NCBI RefSeq assembly: GCF_016924655.1
Contig: NZ_JAFFJU010000001.1
Coordinates: 744,001-808,000, forward strand
DNA: 64,000 nucleotides
DNA from: Sphingomonas arenae
Lineage (GTDB): Bacteria; Pseudomonadota; Alphaproteobacteria; Sphingomonadales; Sphingomonadaceae
Reading direction: 5' to 3'
The notes beneath the pieces were generated by a model that searched no databases, was not told the DNA's origin, and saw nothing but the letters and a program-made list of their open reading frames with translations. How positions within the stretch are numbered: the first letter of the stretch is position 1; each line of letters opens with the position of its first letter. The translations under genes and the position numbers were made by a program. This document shows positions 45,168 to 53,887 of this stretch, in pieces.

Positions 45168-45587
45168 CGGGTGTTCAACTACTCTCTGTGTTTCCTTCGA
45201 GATGGGCTGTCAGTCACGTGGGCGCCAGACGTCTGCGCTGAAGTCGTTGACTTTTGCGTGTGGGGCTACCCTCGGATCAATGCGCCGCCACCGCCCAATC
45301 TTAGGAGTTCCGTTCCGCAGCGGTGCGCAGGCAGCAAGCGCTGCGCGCCTCTAAGTGCGGCTACAGGCGCCACATCGCAACTCTCTCTAAATGCCACGTC
45401 GCTAGGAGCTTCCTGAACGTCGCCATCCTAGGGATCAAACCAAGGGCGGATCAGCCAACATTAGGATTTCTTCCGCCGACGCGGCACAAGGACTCAGCTG
45501 ATCAGTGTGAGATCAGCGAAGAGCGTTGAGGCCAGCCTGCCGCGACGCTAGTTGCATTCAATCGTAGGCGGGGCGGGGGTCGATTCG
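45168..45587. other. Gene-free stretch upstream of the dNTPase
   Basis: About 385-420 bp (depending on the dNTPase start) with no convincing gene. It should contain the promoters of the divergent GNAT and dNTPase genes; no clear -35/-10 pair or inverted repeat was recognised. Confidence 0.35.
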
Positions 45588-46925
45588 GTGACTTGGGAAG
45601 CAAGGCGAAGCGGTTGGGAAAAACATGTCTCAGACGCACGAAGCAACGCCGACATTGACTATGGCCGCATTGTTCATTCCGCGTCGTTCAGGAGGCTGCA
45701 AGGCAAAACCCAGATCCTCAACTTAGGTGACTCCGACTTCTACCGCACCCGGCTCACCCATTCGCTAGAGGTGGCGCAGATTGCCGGCAGCATAACTCGG
45801 CAGCTACGCAAGGATTACGAGGGCCACAGCGCAATTCCTCACCTGCCTGACCTCGCACTGATTCAGGCGATTGGATCGACACACGACCTTGGCCATCCAC
45901 CCTTCGGGCATGGCGGAGAGGTTGCACTGAACTACTGCATGTCCGGTGCTGGCGGGTTCGAAGGCAACGGCCAAACGCTTCGCATTCTAGCAAGCCTCGA
46001 GAAGTACTCAGACCAACACGGTGCTGACCTGACGAGGCGAACACTGCTCGGTACCCTGAAGTACCCGGTCTCGTTCAGCGAAGCGCACAACGACAGCATG
46101 AAGCCCCGACTGGCCGCAGGTCTTTCAGTATTGAACCTCATTGACAGGACGCGCTCCAAGCCCCCGAAATGCTACATGGACTCCGAGCAAGCAGTTGTGG
46201 ATTGGATCCTGGAAGACGTATCTTCGCTGGACCGGGACAAATTCAGGGCCGTGAAACAAACAACCGGCAAGCATGGTGCCGCGTTACACAAGTCTCTTGA
46301 TTGCAGCATAATGGACGTTTCAGATGACATCGCGTTTGGTGTTCATGATCTGGAGGACGCACTTGCGCTGACACTGATTAGTCGGGAGGACTTTGAAAGT
46401 CGCGTGGAGCCAAGTACCTTTGATGGTTACTTTGATTGGATGAGCCGTCGAAAGCCTGGGCTGCACAACGACGTTTATGGCGATTTCGTAACAATGTTGT
46501 TCGGACCGGCAACAGCCCGCAAGCACGCCGTCAGTAGGCTTGTTGGTTACATGGTCGAGAACTGTGAGATAGAAACCCTCCCGGATTTTGAGGAACCGCT
46601 GCTCCGATACCGTGTTACTATTCGCAAGGACGCACGAGCCCTAATCGATGCGCTGAAGTCTCTCGTCTATAAGGTCGTCATCCGTAGCCCGTCTGTGCAA
46701 CATCTTGAGTTCAAGGGCCAGCAGATGGTCGTGGCAGTATTCGAGGCGCTACGCTCCGAACCAGAGGCCTTCCTGCCAACTACCACTTACGCCCTGTACA
46801 GATCTAGCGGGGAGAACGTCAGGGTGATCTGCGATCACGTCGCTGGTATGACGGACACATTTTTGCTCCGGACTTACGAGCGACTCTTTAGCCCTCGAAT
46901 GGGCTCTGTTTTCGATAATCTTTAA
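45552..46925 (+). CDS. dgt: dNTP triphosphohydrolase (dGTPase-like, HD domain)
   Basis: Up to 457 aa from TTG 45552; GTG 45588 (VTWEARRSG) is an equally plausible start giving 445 aa. HD-type metal site: SASFRRLQGKTQI, TRLTHSLEVAQIAG, GSTHDLGHPPFGHGGE and DVSDDIAFGVHDLEDAL, exactly the Dgt order. It hydrolyses dNTPs to nucleoside plus triphosphate. Dgt-type enzymes are now known as anti-phage proteins that drain dNTP pools, and the setting beside dnd and AIPR genes fits that. Not excluded: a housekeeping role. Confidence 0.9.
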   Translation: MHSIVGGAGVDSVTWEARRSGWEKHVSDARSNADIDYGRIVHSASFRRLQGKTQILNLGDSDFYRTRLTHSLEVAQIAGSITRQLRKDYEGHSAIPHLPDLALIQAIGSTHDLGHPPFGHGGEVALNYCMSGAGGFEGNGQTLRILASLEKYSDQHGADLTRRTLLGTLKYPVSFSEAHNDSMKPRLAAGLSVLNLIDRTRSKPPKCYMDSEQAVVDWILEDVSSLDRDKFRAVKQTTGKHGAALHKSLDCSIMDVSDDIAFGVHDLEDALALTLISREDFESRVEPSTFDGYFDWMSRRKPGLHNDVYGDFVTMLFGPATARKHAVSRLVGYMVENCEIETLPDFEEPLLRYRVTIRKDARALIDALKSLVYKVVIRSPSVQHLEFKGQQMVVAVFEALRSEPEAFLPTTTYALYRSSGENVRVICDHVAGMTDTFLLRTYERLFSPRMGSVFDNL

Positions 46926-46936
46926 TCGAGGCACCC

Positions 46937-47401
46937 GTGACCTGGACTAAGATCCCCTTTGGGAAACACGCCGGTAAGACGCTACCGCAGGTGGCATTCG
47001 GCGACCCTGACTACATCTACTGGGCTCTCGAAGAAGACATCTTCAAGGGCCGTTCGATTGCCGCCGAGCTGACCGAGGTTGGGCGCAAGGGCAAACGAAT
47101 CAAGATCCCGGCGGATGGCGCGTCCTCCAAGAAGGTTCGCTATTACATTGACCGTGTTCTCAACAAGCTCGCGAACGTGGAAGTGATTGACGCGGACCAA
47201 GGCGCCCATGTTGGATCTAGCGGCACACGAGACTCGGCATTTTTCGATCTCTCGATGCCTAGAAAAATAGCGACTTACGACAAGACCGGGGGAAAGTTTG
47301 TGGTCTCCGCTGTGAAGTACTACGTCTTCGGGAAGAAATCTGCGCGCATGACAAAGGAGCGCTGCGAAGAATTCTTTGACGATCCGACAAACTTTGGTTG
47401 A
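46937..47401 (+). CDS. ExoX C-terminal-like domain protein
   Basis: 154 aa from GTG 46937, 11 bp after the dNTPase stop. The N-terminal motif IPFGKHAGKTLPQVAFGDPDYIYWALEEDIF is the small domain found at the C-terminus of exonuclease X and in DUF3820-like proteins. No exonuclease catalytic DEDD residues are present, so it is only the accessory domain plus a basic second half (KKVRYYIDRVLNKL; KYYVFGKKSARM). It may bind nucleic acid in partnership with the dNTPase. Confidence 0.65.
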   Translation: MTWTKIPFGKHAGKTLPQVAFGDPDYIYWALEEDIFKGRSIAAELTEVGRKGKRIKIPADGASSKKVRYYIDRVLNKLANVEVIDADQGAHVGSSGTRDSAFFDLSMPRKIATYDKTGGKFVVSAVKYYVFGKKSARMTKERCEEFFDDPTNFG

Positions 47402-47452
47402 TAGTTCGACGCAGACCTGTTGAGGCACGTATACGCTGCAAGCCTGTTCTCT

Positions 47453-47752
47453 TTAAGTCGCGATCTTCTTGCTCTTCTTGAGGTTGCACGGTCTGCAAAG
47501 CAGTTCGATGTTTGCCGGCGACCCTGAGCCGCCAAGCGCTACTGGAATGATGTGGTCATACTGAAGATCCTCCGTGGCGGCGCAGCGTGTGCACTTCCCT
47601 CCGTCCCGATCCCAGACGATCCGGCGAGTAGCGGCACTGATCCGCCCGAACGTCTGGCGACCACCAACCGCATCTCGAAGAGGTGCGGCCGGCACCTGGC
47701 CACCGCTCCTCAACCGAACCGTTCGACGGGTGACATGCAGCCGCCGGCTCAA
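47453..47752 (-). CDS. HNH endonuclease
   Basis: 99 aa. It has the complete small HNH fold: zinc pair CTRC, YDHIIPVALGGSGSPANIELLCRPCN with the DH...N catalytic core and second CxxC pair. It starts by ATGA overlap at the 3' end of the ParB-like gene, so they form an operon. In phosphorothioate islands HNH nucleases are known as restriction effectors (ScoMcrA, for instance), but this one has no sulfur-binding domain of its own. Confidence 0.9.
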   Translation of the reverse strand: MSRRLHVTRRTVRLRSGGQVPAAPLRDAVGGRQTFGRISAATRRIVWDRDGGKCTRCAATEDLQYDHIIPVALGGSGSPANIELLCRPCNLKKSKKIAT

Positions 47753-48765
47753 AGCTTGACCCCTGCCATCGTGGCAAGATCGTCAATTGCCCGGTGCAGA
47801 TTCTTGAGAAGCAGGATCTTCTGAACGTCGCCGGCTTTGAGATCCTGAACGTCGCTCATAGGCGTGTTCTTCACCGCTTCCGTAGCCTTCTTGATCGAAT
47901 AGAAGGTGTCGCTGCCAAGCGTCGGATCCTTTCCGATCAACACTTGGGCGGCGGCGTCATGACCGCTCTTGTCCATGGCCGCGCTCGCGTCCGGGTCCTT
48001 GAGGATCTGCTCCAAATCACGAACATGTCGGGGATCGTGGATCTTCCCATCGATGACCCATTGAAAAAACCGAGCCCGAAAGCCGTCGGTGTCATTGTCC
48101 CAGAGCGCCTTCAGTCCCTTTTTCCGGACCATTTCATGGAAAAGCGAAAAACGGCTGATGTTCTTCGGATCGCTGTGGACAGCGAGGAAGCTGGTCATTG
48201 CGTCGTAGGCGGCCAGATACTCGCTGATCTTCGACTTGCCCATCCGAAGATTGTTGGTCAGCCAATCGTACGGCTTACCGTGAATGCGATGCAGCTCGTG
48301 GATCTGCTTGGCTTGGGTGTATGCATCCCAGCTGATCTTCTTGGCGACGTGCACCTCAGCGATAAGCACGGCAACGTCTTCCTCCGAGAGTTGTTCGTCG
48401 AAGACGTGAGCGGGAATGGTGTCGAAGCGATTGTCTCCGGGGTTGCTCTCCTTCAGCTTCTTCGAGCTGGCGCTACGGCAGTTGCCCTCACGTACCAGGT
48501 ACCCGCCATCCTTCTTTCGCTGAACGATAATGTGCTCGCGGACGCCGCCATTTGAGAGGATTGATTGCCCAAGAGCTTTCACCTGGTCCTTCGCCCAGAG
48601 CTCATCAACAATTTCCTCCTGGGTGGCGCCTGAACCGAACTTCTGCCCGAGCAGATATTCGATGCGGGGGTTCTTGGGGTCGAGCGTAACCGCGTCCACC
48701 GGAATACGAGCGATCTCGTACGATACCTGCTTCCCTTGCAGGATCACATAGTCCTTAACAGCCAT
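47749..48765 (-). CDS. ParB/Srx-fold N-terminal domain protein, candidate island regulator
   Basis: 338 aa. The N-terminal domain has the ParB-type organisation: IARIPVDAVTLDPKNPRI, LGQSILSNGGVREHIIVQRK and YLVREGNCRSASSKKL (replacing EGNRR). A central HTH-like segment (WLTNNLRMGKSKISEYLAAYDAM) follows, then an acidic C-terminal region. ParB-fold enzymes bind CTP or ATP and DNA. It is transcribed away from dndB from a common intergenic region containing an inverted repeat, and is coupled to the HNH gene. Confidence 0.75.
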   Translation of the reverse strand: MAVKDYVILQGKQVSYEIARIPVDAVTLDPKNPRIEYLLGQKFGSGATQEEIVDELWAKDQVKALGQSILSNGGVREHIIVQRKKDGGYLVREGNCRSASSKKLKESNPGDNRFDTIPAHVFDEQLSEEDVAVLIAEVHVAKKISWDAYTQAKQIHELHRIHGKPYDWLTNNLRMGKSKISEYLAAYDAMTSFLAVHSDPKNISRFSLFHEMVRKKGLKALWDNDTDGFRARFFQWVIDGKIHDPRHVRDLEQILKDPDASAAMDKSGHDAAAQVLIGKDPTLGSDTFYSIKKATEAVKNTPMSDVQDLKAGDVQKILLLKNLHRAIDDLATMAGVKL

Positions 48766-48826
48766 GATCGGTGCCTCTCTTAACCACGAGCGAGACCTCC
48801 TCGCACCGGACCCGTGTAGTATCGAT

Positions 48827-48850
48827 AGTACTGGGCTGTCAACCAGTACT
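48827..48850. promoter_or_regulatory. Inverted repeat AGTACTGG-N8-CCAGTACT, candidate operator for dnd and parB-like genes
   Basis: A perfect 8-bp inverted repeat with an 8-bp spacer lies between the divergent ParB-like gene (start 48765) and dndB (start 48951). Further GTAGTAT/ATAGTACT and CGTACTCG half-sites surround it. The spacing suits a dimeric repressor; the ParB-like protein and DndB are both candidates. Confidence 0.6.
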
Positions 48851-48950
48851 GTAGAGGACAGGATCGTACTCGACTGACAGGTGGACGCTTCGCGCTTCTC
48901 GTTGCTCAGATTGGGTTCGAAAGGGGGACACAGTCAGAGAGAGGAAACAG

Positions 48951-50003
48951 GTGGAGAATAGCTACAGCTTCGCAGCGATCCGGGGCATCCAAGCCGGCCG
49001 CGCCTTTTATGTGGCGATGATACCTCTCAAGACCGTAGAGCGACTATTCCGCTACGACGATGAAGAACTGGCAGTGGAGCTGCGGGCGCAACGAGACCTG
49101 AACAAGAGCCGTGTGCCCGGAATTGCTCGCTACATCACGGAGAATCCCACAGAATACGTGCTGTCGGCGTTATCCGCGACCATCGACGGCGCTTTCGCCT
49201 TCGAACCAGTTGAAGGACACCGATCGGTCGGCACCCTAAGTGTCGACATGGGCGCAACGATCTTGATCAACGACGGTCAACATCGGCGTGCGGGCATCAT
49301 CGAGGCGCTTCGCCAGCGGCCAAGTCTCGGTGCGGAGGCTATCGCAGTAACGCTGTTCCCCGACGAGGGCCTCTCCCGTTCCCAGCAGATGTTCGTCGAC
49401 CTGAATCAGCATGGAATCAAGCCGGCGCGATCTCTCCGTCTCTTCTACGATGGACGGGACGCAGCCACACGCCTGAGCCGAACTGTGATCGATGCAATTC
49501 CATTGTTCCGGGACATGACCGATTTCACCCGTTCGAATTTGGGCCCTGGATCGAAGAAACTCTTCGCCTTCAGTAATCTCCACACTGCCGTTGGAACCCT
49601 TGTCAGCAGTGCCGGGCTTCCCGCTTCGGCGGAGGCACCGACGAGCGTAATAGAGTTTTGGAACACGGTGATCGAAAACATGCCTGACTGGAGCGCGGCT
49701 GGGCGGCAGGAAATCTCGACGGCTGAGCTACGCCGAGACACCATTCACGCACATGGGATCGCCTTGGAGGCGATTGCCCTAGCAGGCGGGCGCCTGATGA
49801 ACGAACGCCCGTCACGATGGCGCGAGTCGCTCAAGGCACTGCAGTGCATCGACTGGTCGCGCGCCAACACAGGGCTGTGGGAAGGTCGAGCTCTCTTGAA
49901 AGGCAAGGTCAACCGGTCACGCGCGAGCGTGCTACTCACGGCCGAGCTCATTTCTCGTTTTGTTCTGCCGGAAGTCGGTGACGTGGCTACCGCGACGCGC
50001 TAG
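48951..50003 (+). CDS. dndB: DNA phosphorothioation regulator/accessory protein DndB
   Basis: 350 aa from GTG 48951, with a good ribosome site (GAGGAAACAG). The DndB hallmark DGQHR is present in ATILINDGQHRRAGIIEAL, followed by MFVDLNQHGIKPARSLRLFYD. In characterised systems DndB represses or tunes the dnd operon and is dispensable for modification. First gene of the operon dndBCDEA. Confidence 0.93.
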   Translation: MENSYSFAAIRGIQAGRAFYVAMIPLKTVERLFRYDDEELAVELRAQRDLNKSRVPGIARYITENPTEYVLSALSATIDGAFAFEPVEGHRSVGTLSVDMGATILINDGQHRRAGIIEALRQRPSLGAEAIAVTLFPDEGLSRSQQMFVDLNQHGIKPARSLRLFYDGRDAATRLSRTVIDAIPLFRDMTDFTRSNLGPGSKKLFAFSNLHTAVGTLVSSAGLPASAEAPTSVIEFWNTVIENMPDWSAAGRQEISTAELRRDTIHAHGIALEAIALAGGRLMNERPSRWRESLKALQCIDWSRANTGLWEGRALLKGKVNRSRASVLLTAELISRFVLPEVGDVATATR

Positions 50004-50029
50004 GGTTTCAACTCAGTCGGGTGGGGATT

Positions 50030-51532
50030 ATGGGAAAAGCCGTACAGGATGAGGGCGTTGCGCGCTTAAAGCGCATCCATGAGGACGTTCGTGAGATCTA
50101 CCTGGGTGATAACCGGCCGTGGGTGGTTGGCTATTCCGGAGGGAAGGATTCCACGACGGCCCTTCAGCTGATCTGGGCTGCGATCTTAGCTCTACCAGAG
50201 GAACAGCGCACCAAGAAAATCTACGTGATCAGCTCGGACACTCTCGTGGAGACGCCCGTGGTGTCGCACTACATAGACGTGTCGCTAGAGCGGATCGCGA
50301 AAGCGGCGGCTGAGCAAAACATGCCGATCGAGACCCACAAGGTTGTTCCCGACGTCGACAAGAGCTTTTGGGTCAACCTGATCGGTCGAGGGTACCCAGC
50401 ACCGTCACGTAGGTTCCGCTGGTGCACCGAGCGGCTAAAGATTGAACCGGCCAACGACTTTATTCGCAGTCGCGTCGCTGAGTTCGGCGAGGTGGTCATG
50501 GTCCTCGGTGTCCGCCGGCAGGAATCGGCGACCCGCGCGCAGGTCATGTCGCTACACAAGATCGAAGGCTCGCGTTTGTCGCGACATTCATCTCTGCTCA
50601 ACGCCTTCGTCTACGCGCCGATCTCTGAGTTCTCGACGGATGATGTCTGGGCGTACCTGCTTCAGAACCCCTCGCCGTGGGGCAACGATAACCGGGACTT
50701 GGTCGCAATGTATCGCAACGCAGCTTCGGGTGAATGCCCGCTGGTCGTCGATACGTCGACGCCTTCCTGCGGCAATTCACGGTTCGGTTGTTGGGTCTGC
50801 ACCGTGGTCGAGCGAGATAAGGCCATGGAGGCTATGATCGACTCGGGCGAGGAGTGGTTGACCCCCCTCCTCGAGTACCGCGACAAGTTGGCAGCGACCC
50901 AGGATCCCGCGAAGAAGCTGCAATATCGTGACTACCGGCGGCGGACTGGCAAGGTTTCTTTCATCGGTGAGACCGACCGTGTGATGCCCGGTCCGTACAC
51001 GATGGAATTCCGCCGCGAACTCCTTCGTGGCTTGCTTGAAACTCAGCGCCAGGTTGCCGACGAGGCGCCGGAGGGCGAGGCGCCGATCTTGATCCATCCG
51101 AAGGAGTTGCACGAGATTCGGCGACTGTGGCGCACGGAAGATGGTGACTGGGCTGATTCCGTTCCCCGCATTGTAAGGGAGACGTTAGGTAAGGATCCTG
51201 ACTTCGTTGAGCCAAACTGGGTTTCAGAAGACTCAGTTGCATTCACCGCAGATGATGGAGAACTGCTAAACGCAGTCTGCAAAGACAACGACGTTCCCAC
51301 GGAGCTAGTTATGCGCCTTCTCGACATCGAGCGGGCATCCCATGGACTCAAGCGTCGCCATGCAGTTCACACGCGTATCGAAGACGCCTTCAAGCTCGAG
51401 TGGCGCGAACTCGACGTGCTGGTTGCTGAGCGCCGGGCCAGCCTCGACGTGCTGAACGCCGGAGATACTGCCGAACCACGGAATGAGGACGCGGAGTTAC
51501 CGTTCGAAGGCGACGAGGAGGACGCTCGATGA
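50030..51532 (+). CDS. dndC: DNA phosphorothioation protein DndC (PP-loop ATPase, Fe-S)
   Basis: 500 aa from ATG 50030 (GTG 50021 adds three residues). Related to PAPS reductase/ATP pyrophosphatases: PP-loop SGGKDST at residues 36-42 activates the DNA phosphate. Cys residues C236, C247, C254 and C257 (in CPLVV, SCGNS and GCWVC) form the likely [4Fe-4S] site that passes sulfur from DndA. The C-terminal third is DndC-specific. The stop overlaps dndD by ATGA. Confidence 0.95.
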   Translation: MGKAVQDEGVARLKRIHEDVREIYLGDNRPWVVGYSGGKDSTTALQLIWAAILALPEEQRTKKIYVISSDTLVETPVVSHYIDVSLERIAKAAAEQNMPIETHKVVPDVDKSFWVNLIGRGYPAPSRRFRWCTERLKIEPANDFIRSRVAEFGEVVMVLGVRRQESATRAQVMSLHKIEGSRLSRHSSLLNAFVYAPISEFSTDDVWAYLLQNPSPWGNDNRDLVAMYRNAASGECPLVVDTSTPSCGNSRFGCWVCTVVERDKAMEAMIDSGEEWLTPLLEYRDKLAATQDPAKKLQYRDYRRRTGKVSFIGETDRVMPGPYTMEFRRELLRGLLETQRQVADEAPEGEAPILIHPKELHEIRRLWRTEDGDWADSVPRIVRETLGKDPDFVEPNWVSEDSVAFTADDGELLNAVCKDNDVPTELVMRLLDIERASHGLKRRHAVHTRIEDAFKLEWRELDVLVAERRASLDVLNAGDTAEPRNEDAELPFEGDEEDAR

Positions 51533-53535
51533 TCCTCCGTACAATCGAAATCGAGAACTTCGGGCTTTACGCCGGCCGCCAAGTCTTGGACCTGGTGCCG
51601 CGCAAGCAGCCAGACCGCGAAACGCCCGTGATTCTCTTTGGCGGCCAAAACGGTGCCGGAAAAACTACTCTGCTCGAGGCTGTTTGCCTCGCGCTCTACG
51701 GCCGGCGAGCGCTCGGCCACCGGGTGGGCCAGAGTGAGTACGAGAACCACCTTCGATCGCGTATGCACGCATCGACCGGAGGCGAGGTGACGGGCTCGGC
51801 GTCTGTCGGCTTGGAATTCGACTACGCCGAAGGTGGCGTTGTGCAGCGCTATCGCGTGGTCCGCCGCTGGACCGCCAAGGGAGCGAAAGCAACCGAGACA
51901 CTGATCCTCGAGAAGGATGGTAAGCCCGTCGATAGCGTCCCAAGAGACGAATGGCACCATTTCCTGCAGGAGCTTATTCCCCCCGGCGTCTCACAGCTGT
52001 TCTTCTTCGACGGCGAAAAGATCGCCGAGATCGCGAGCGATGCGGTGGACGAAGGGCTCGCGGACGCGATGCGCGGCCTTCTCGGGATCGAGCTGGTCGG
52101 ACGGCTGCGAACCGACCTGGGCCTCTTCATGGCTCGCCGAAGCCAGCGCGAGAACGCCGAAACGGGCTCAAGGCTCGAGACGCTTGTGCGGGAGGAAGAC
52201 GAGCTCAGCGAACGGATAGCTGATGCGCAGGAACTCGTTGCCGAGTTAACGTCAAGGCGATCGGGCCTTGCGCGGCTCGCCGCCAATATTCGCCAGCGAT
52301 TCACGGCTGAGGGCGGAGACGCAGCCAACCAGCGGGCTACGCTCGAGGCCACTCAGAGTGAACTTCGGCATCAGCTTTCGCGCCGAGAGGGAGAGCTGCG
52401 GGAACTCGCTGGGGGCCTGCTGCCGTTTGCCATGGCGCCGGCGCTTGCGGCACGTGCAGTCGAGGAGCTGTCGCGCTCGCGTGGCGAAACAGGGCCTGTA
52501 GCTTCAGCATTACGGGAGCGCCTGCTCGCTTGGCGTGAAACGGGGCACCCTCCGCGAACTGCGTCTTGGAAGGACGCACATTGGCGCGATCTCGACGCGT
52601 TTCTCACGGCTGATGCCGTTTCCCCTCTCGACCGAACCCCTGACCTGCTTAGCGACATCGAGCCGGGGCAGCGCACCGGCTTGCTCGCCCAGCTGAGGGA
52701 AGTTCGAGAAACCACGACAGCAAGGGCAGCCCTGATCGCATCGGAACTGGACCGGCTCGGCGGCAGACTGCGAGAGGTCGAAGCGAATCTGATCCGGGCG
52801 TCGGGAGAGGCTGCTGGCGTAATCCTGGACGAGCTGACGCTGGCAGAGCAGCAGGTTGGTGCGATCGAGGCTGAGCTGCGGGCCCGCAGCGAGGAATTGA
52901 AGAGCCTTGAATATCGTCGGGCCAATGTTCGGCGAGAGCGGGAGCGGCTGCTCAAGTTGCAGGCGGACGCGGAAGCGGCAGAAGGTCGCGCCGCACTGGC
53001 GGGCCGCATCGGCATCGCACTCCAGCAATATGAGGAGCGCCTACTTCAGACGAAATTGTCTCGCCTACAGTCCGAATTCGTACGTCGCTTCAACCATCTG
53101 GCGCGCAAGGACGGCTTCGTGGCTGATGTTCGGATTGACAGCTCCACATTCGAGACGACCTTGGTCGGCCGCGATGGGCGTGAAATTCCGAAGTCCTCGC
53201 TCTCGGCGGGCGAGAAGCAGGTCTACGCAATTGCAATGCTCTGGGCACTGGCGCGCACGAGTGGCCGAGCGTTGCCAATGATCATCGACACACCGTTGGC
53301 GCGACTCGATTCGGAGCACCGTGCGGCGTTGGTAGAGCGCTACTTTCCAGAAGCGAGCCATCAGGTGGTGGTGCTATCGACCGACACGGAGGTCGACGAT
53401 GCACTGCTCGATCGCCTGAAGCCGGCGATCAGCCACACGTACCGGTTAGACTACGATCCGGAGCGCCGGGCTACGACGGTAACACCGGGCTACTTTGAAG
53501 ACGGGGAGCCGACCCATGCGGTTCAACAAGCTTAA
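51529..53535 (+). CDS. dndD: DNA phosphorothioation protein DndD (SMC-like ATPase)
   Basis: 668 aa. Walker A GGQNGAGKTT at residues 38-47, long coiled-coil arms (about 190-510), an ABC-type signature SLSAGEKQVYAIAMLWAL and Walker B PMIIDTPLARLD near the C-terminus. DndD nicks or opens DNA for sulfur insertion, powered by ATP, together with DndE. It overlaps dndC (ATGA) and dndE (20 nt). Confidence 0.95.
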   Translation: MILRTIEIENFGLYAGRQVLDLVPRKQPDRETPVILFGGQNGAGKTTLLEAVCLALYGRRALGHRVGQSEYENHLRSRMHASTGGEVTGSASVGLEFDYAEGGVVQRYRVVRRWTAKGAKATETLILEKDGKPVDSVPRDEWHHFLQELIPPGVSQLFFFDGEKIAEIASDAVDEGLADAMRGLLGIELVGRLRTDLGLFMARRSQRENAETGSRLETLVREEDELSERIADAQELVAELTSRRSGLARLAANIRQRFTAEGGDAANQRATLEATQSELRHQLSRREGELRELAGGLLPFAMAPALAARAVEELSRSRGETGPVASALRERLLAWRETGHPPRTASWKDAHWRDLDAFLTADAVSPLDRTPDLLSDIEPGQRTGLLAQLREVRETTTARAALIASELDRLGGRLREVEANLIRASGEAAGVILDELTLAEQQVGAIEAELRARSEELKSLEYRRANVRRERERLLKLQADAEAAEGRAALAGRIGIALQQYEERLLQTKLSRLQSEFVRRFNHLARKDGFVADVRIDSSTFETTLVGRDGREIPKSSLSAGEKQVYAIAMLWALARTSGRALPMIIDTPLARLDSEHRAALVERYFPEASHQVVVLSTDTEVDDALLDRLKPAISHTYRLDYDPERRATTVTPGYFEDGEPTHAVQQA

Positions 53536-53887
53536 GATTTCGGCGGACGCGACGAGCCGCCTGCGCTCGCTCCGCCAGCGCACCGGACTGACGCCGAACC
53601 TTCTGTGCCGGATGGCAATAATGCTGTCCCTCGAAGAGGGACCGGTCGGTGCAGGCACGGTCACTGACGAGAACGGGCAGGAGTTTAATGCATACACCCT
53701 GACCGGCGACTATCATTCCATGTTCAGCGTCTTGCTCAGGATGGTGGAGGAAGGAGACACTCGCGCGAAGCTGTCGGAGGAAGAGCAGGTTGTACGCCTG
53801 AGGGCCCATATTCATCGGGGAGTGGCAACGCTCGCAGTACGCGCGAAAGGGCCCGTGGACGTAGCTCGACTGGCGCTTGCCGCATGA
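53516..53887 (+). CDS. dndE: DNA phosphorothioation protein DndE
   Basis: 123 aa. The N-terminus MRFNKLKISADATSRLRSLRQRTGLTPN matches DndE, a small tetrameric protein that binds nicked DNA. It starts inside dndD and overlaps dndA by ATGA. Length is normal (about 110-130). Confidence 0.92.
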   Translation: MRFNKLKISADATSRLRSLRQRTGLTPNLLCRMAIMLSLEEGPVGAGTVTDENGQEFNAYTLTGDYHSMFSVLLRMVEEGDTRAKLSEEEQVVRLRAHIHRGVATLAVRAKGPVDVARLALAA

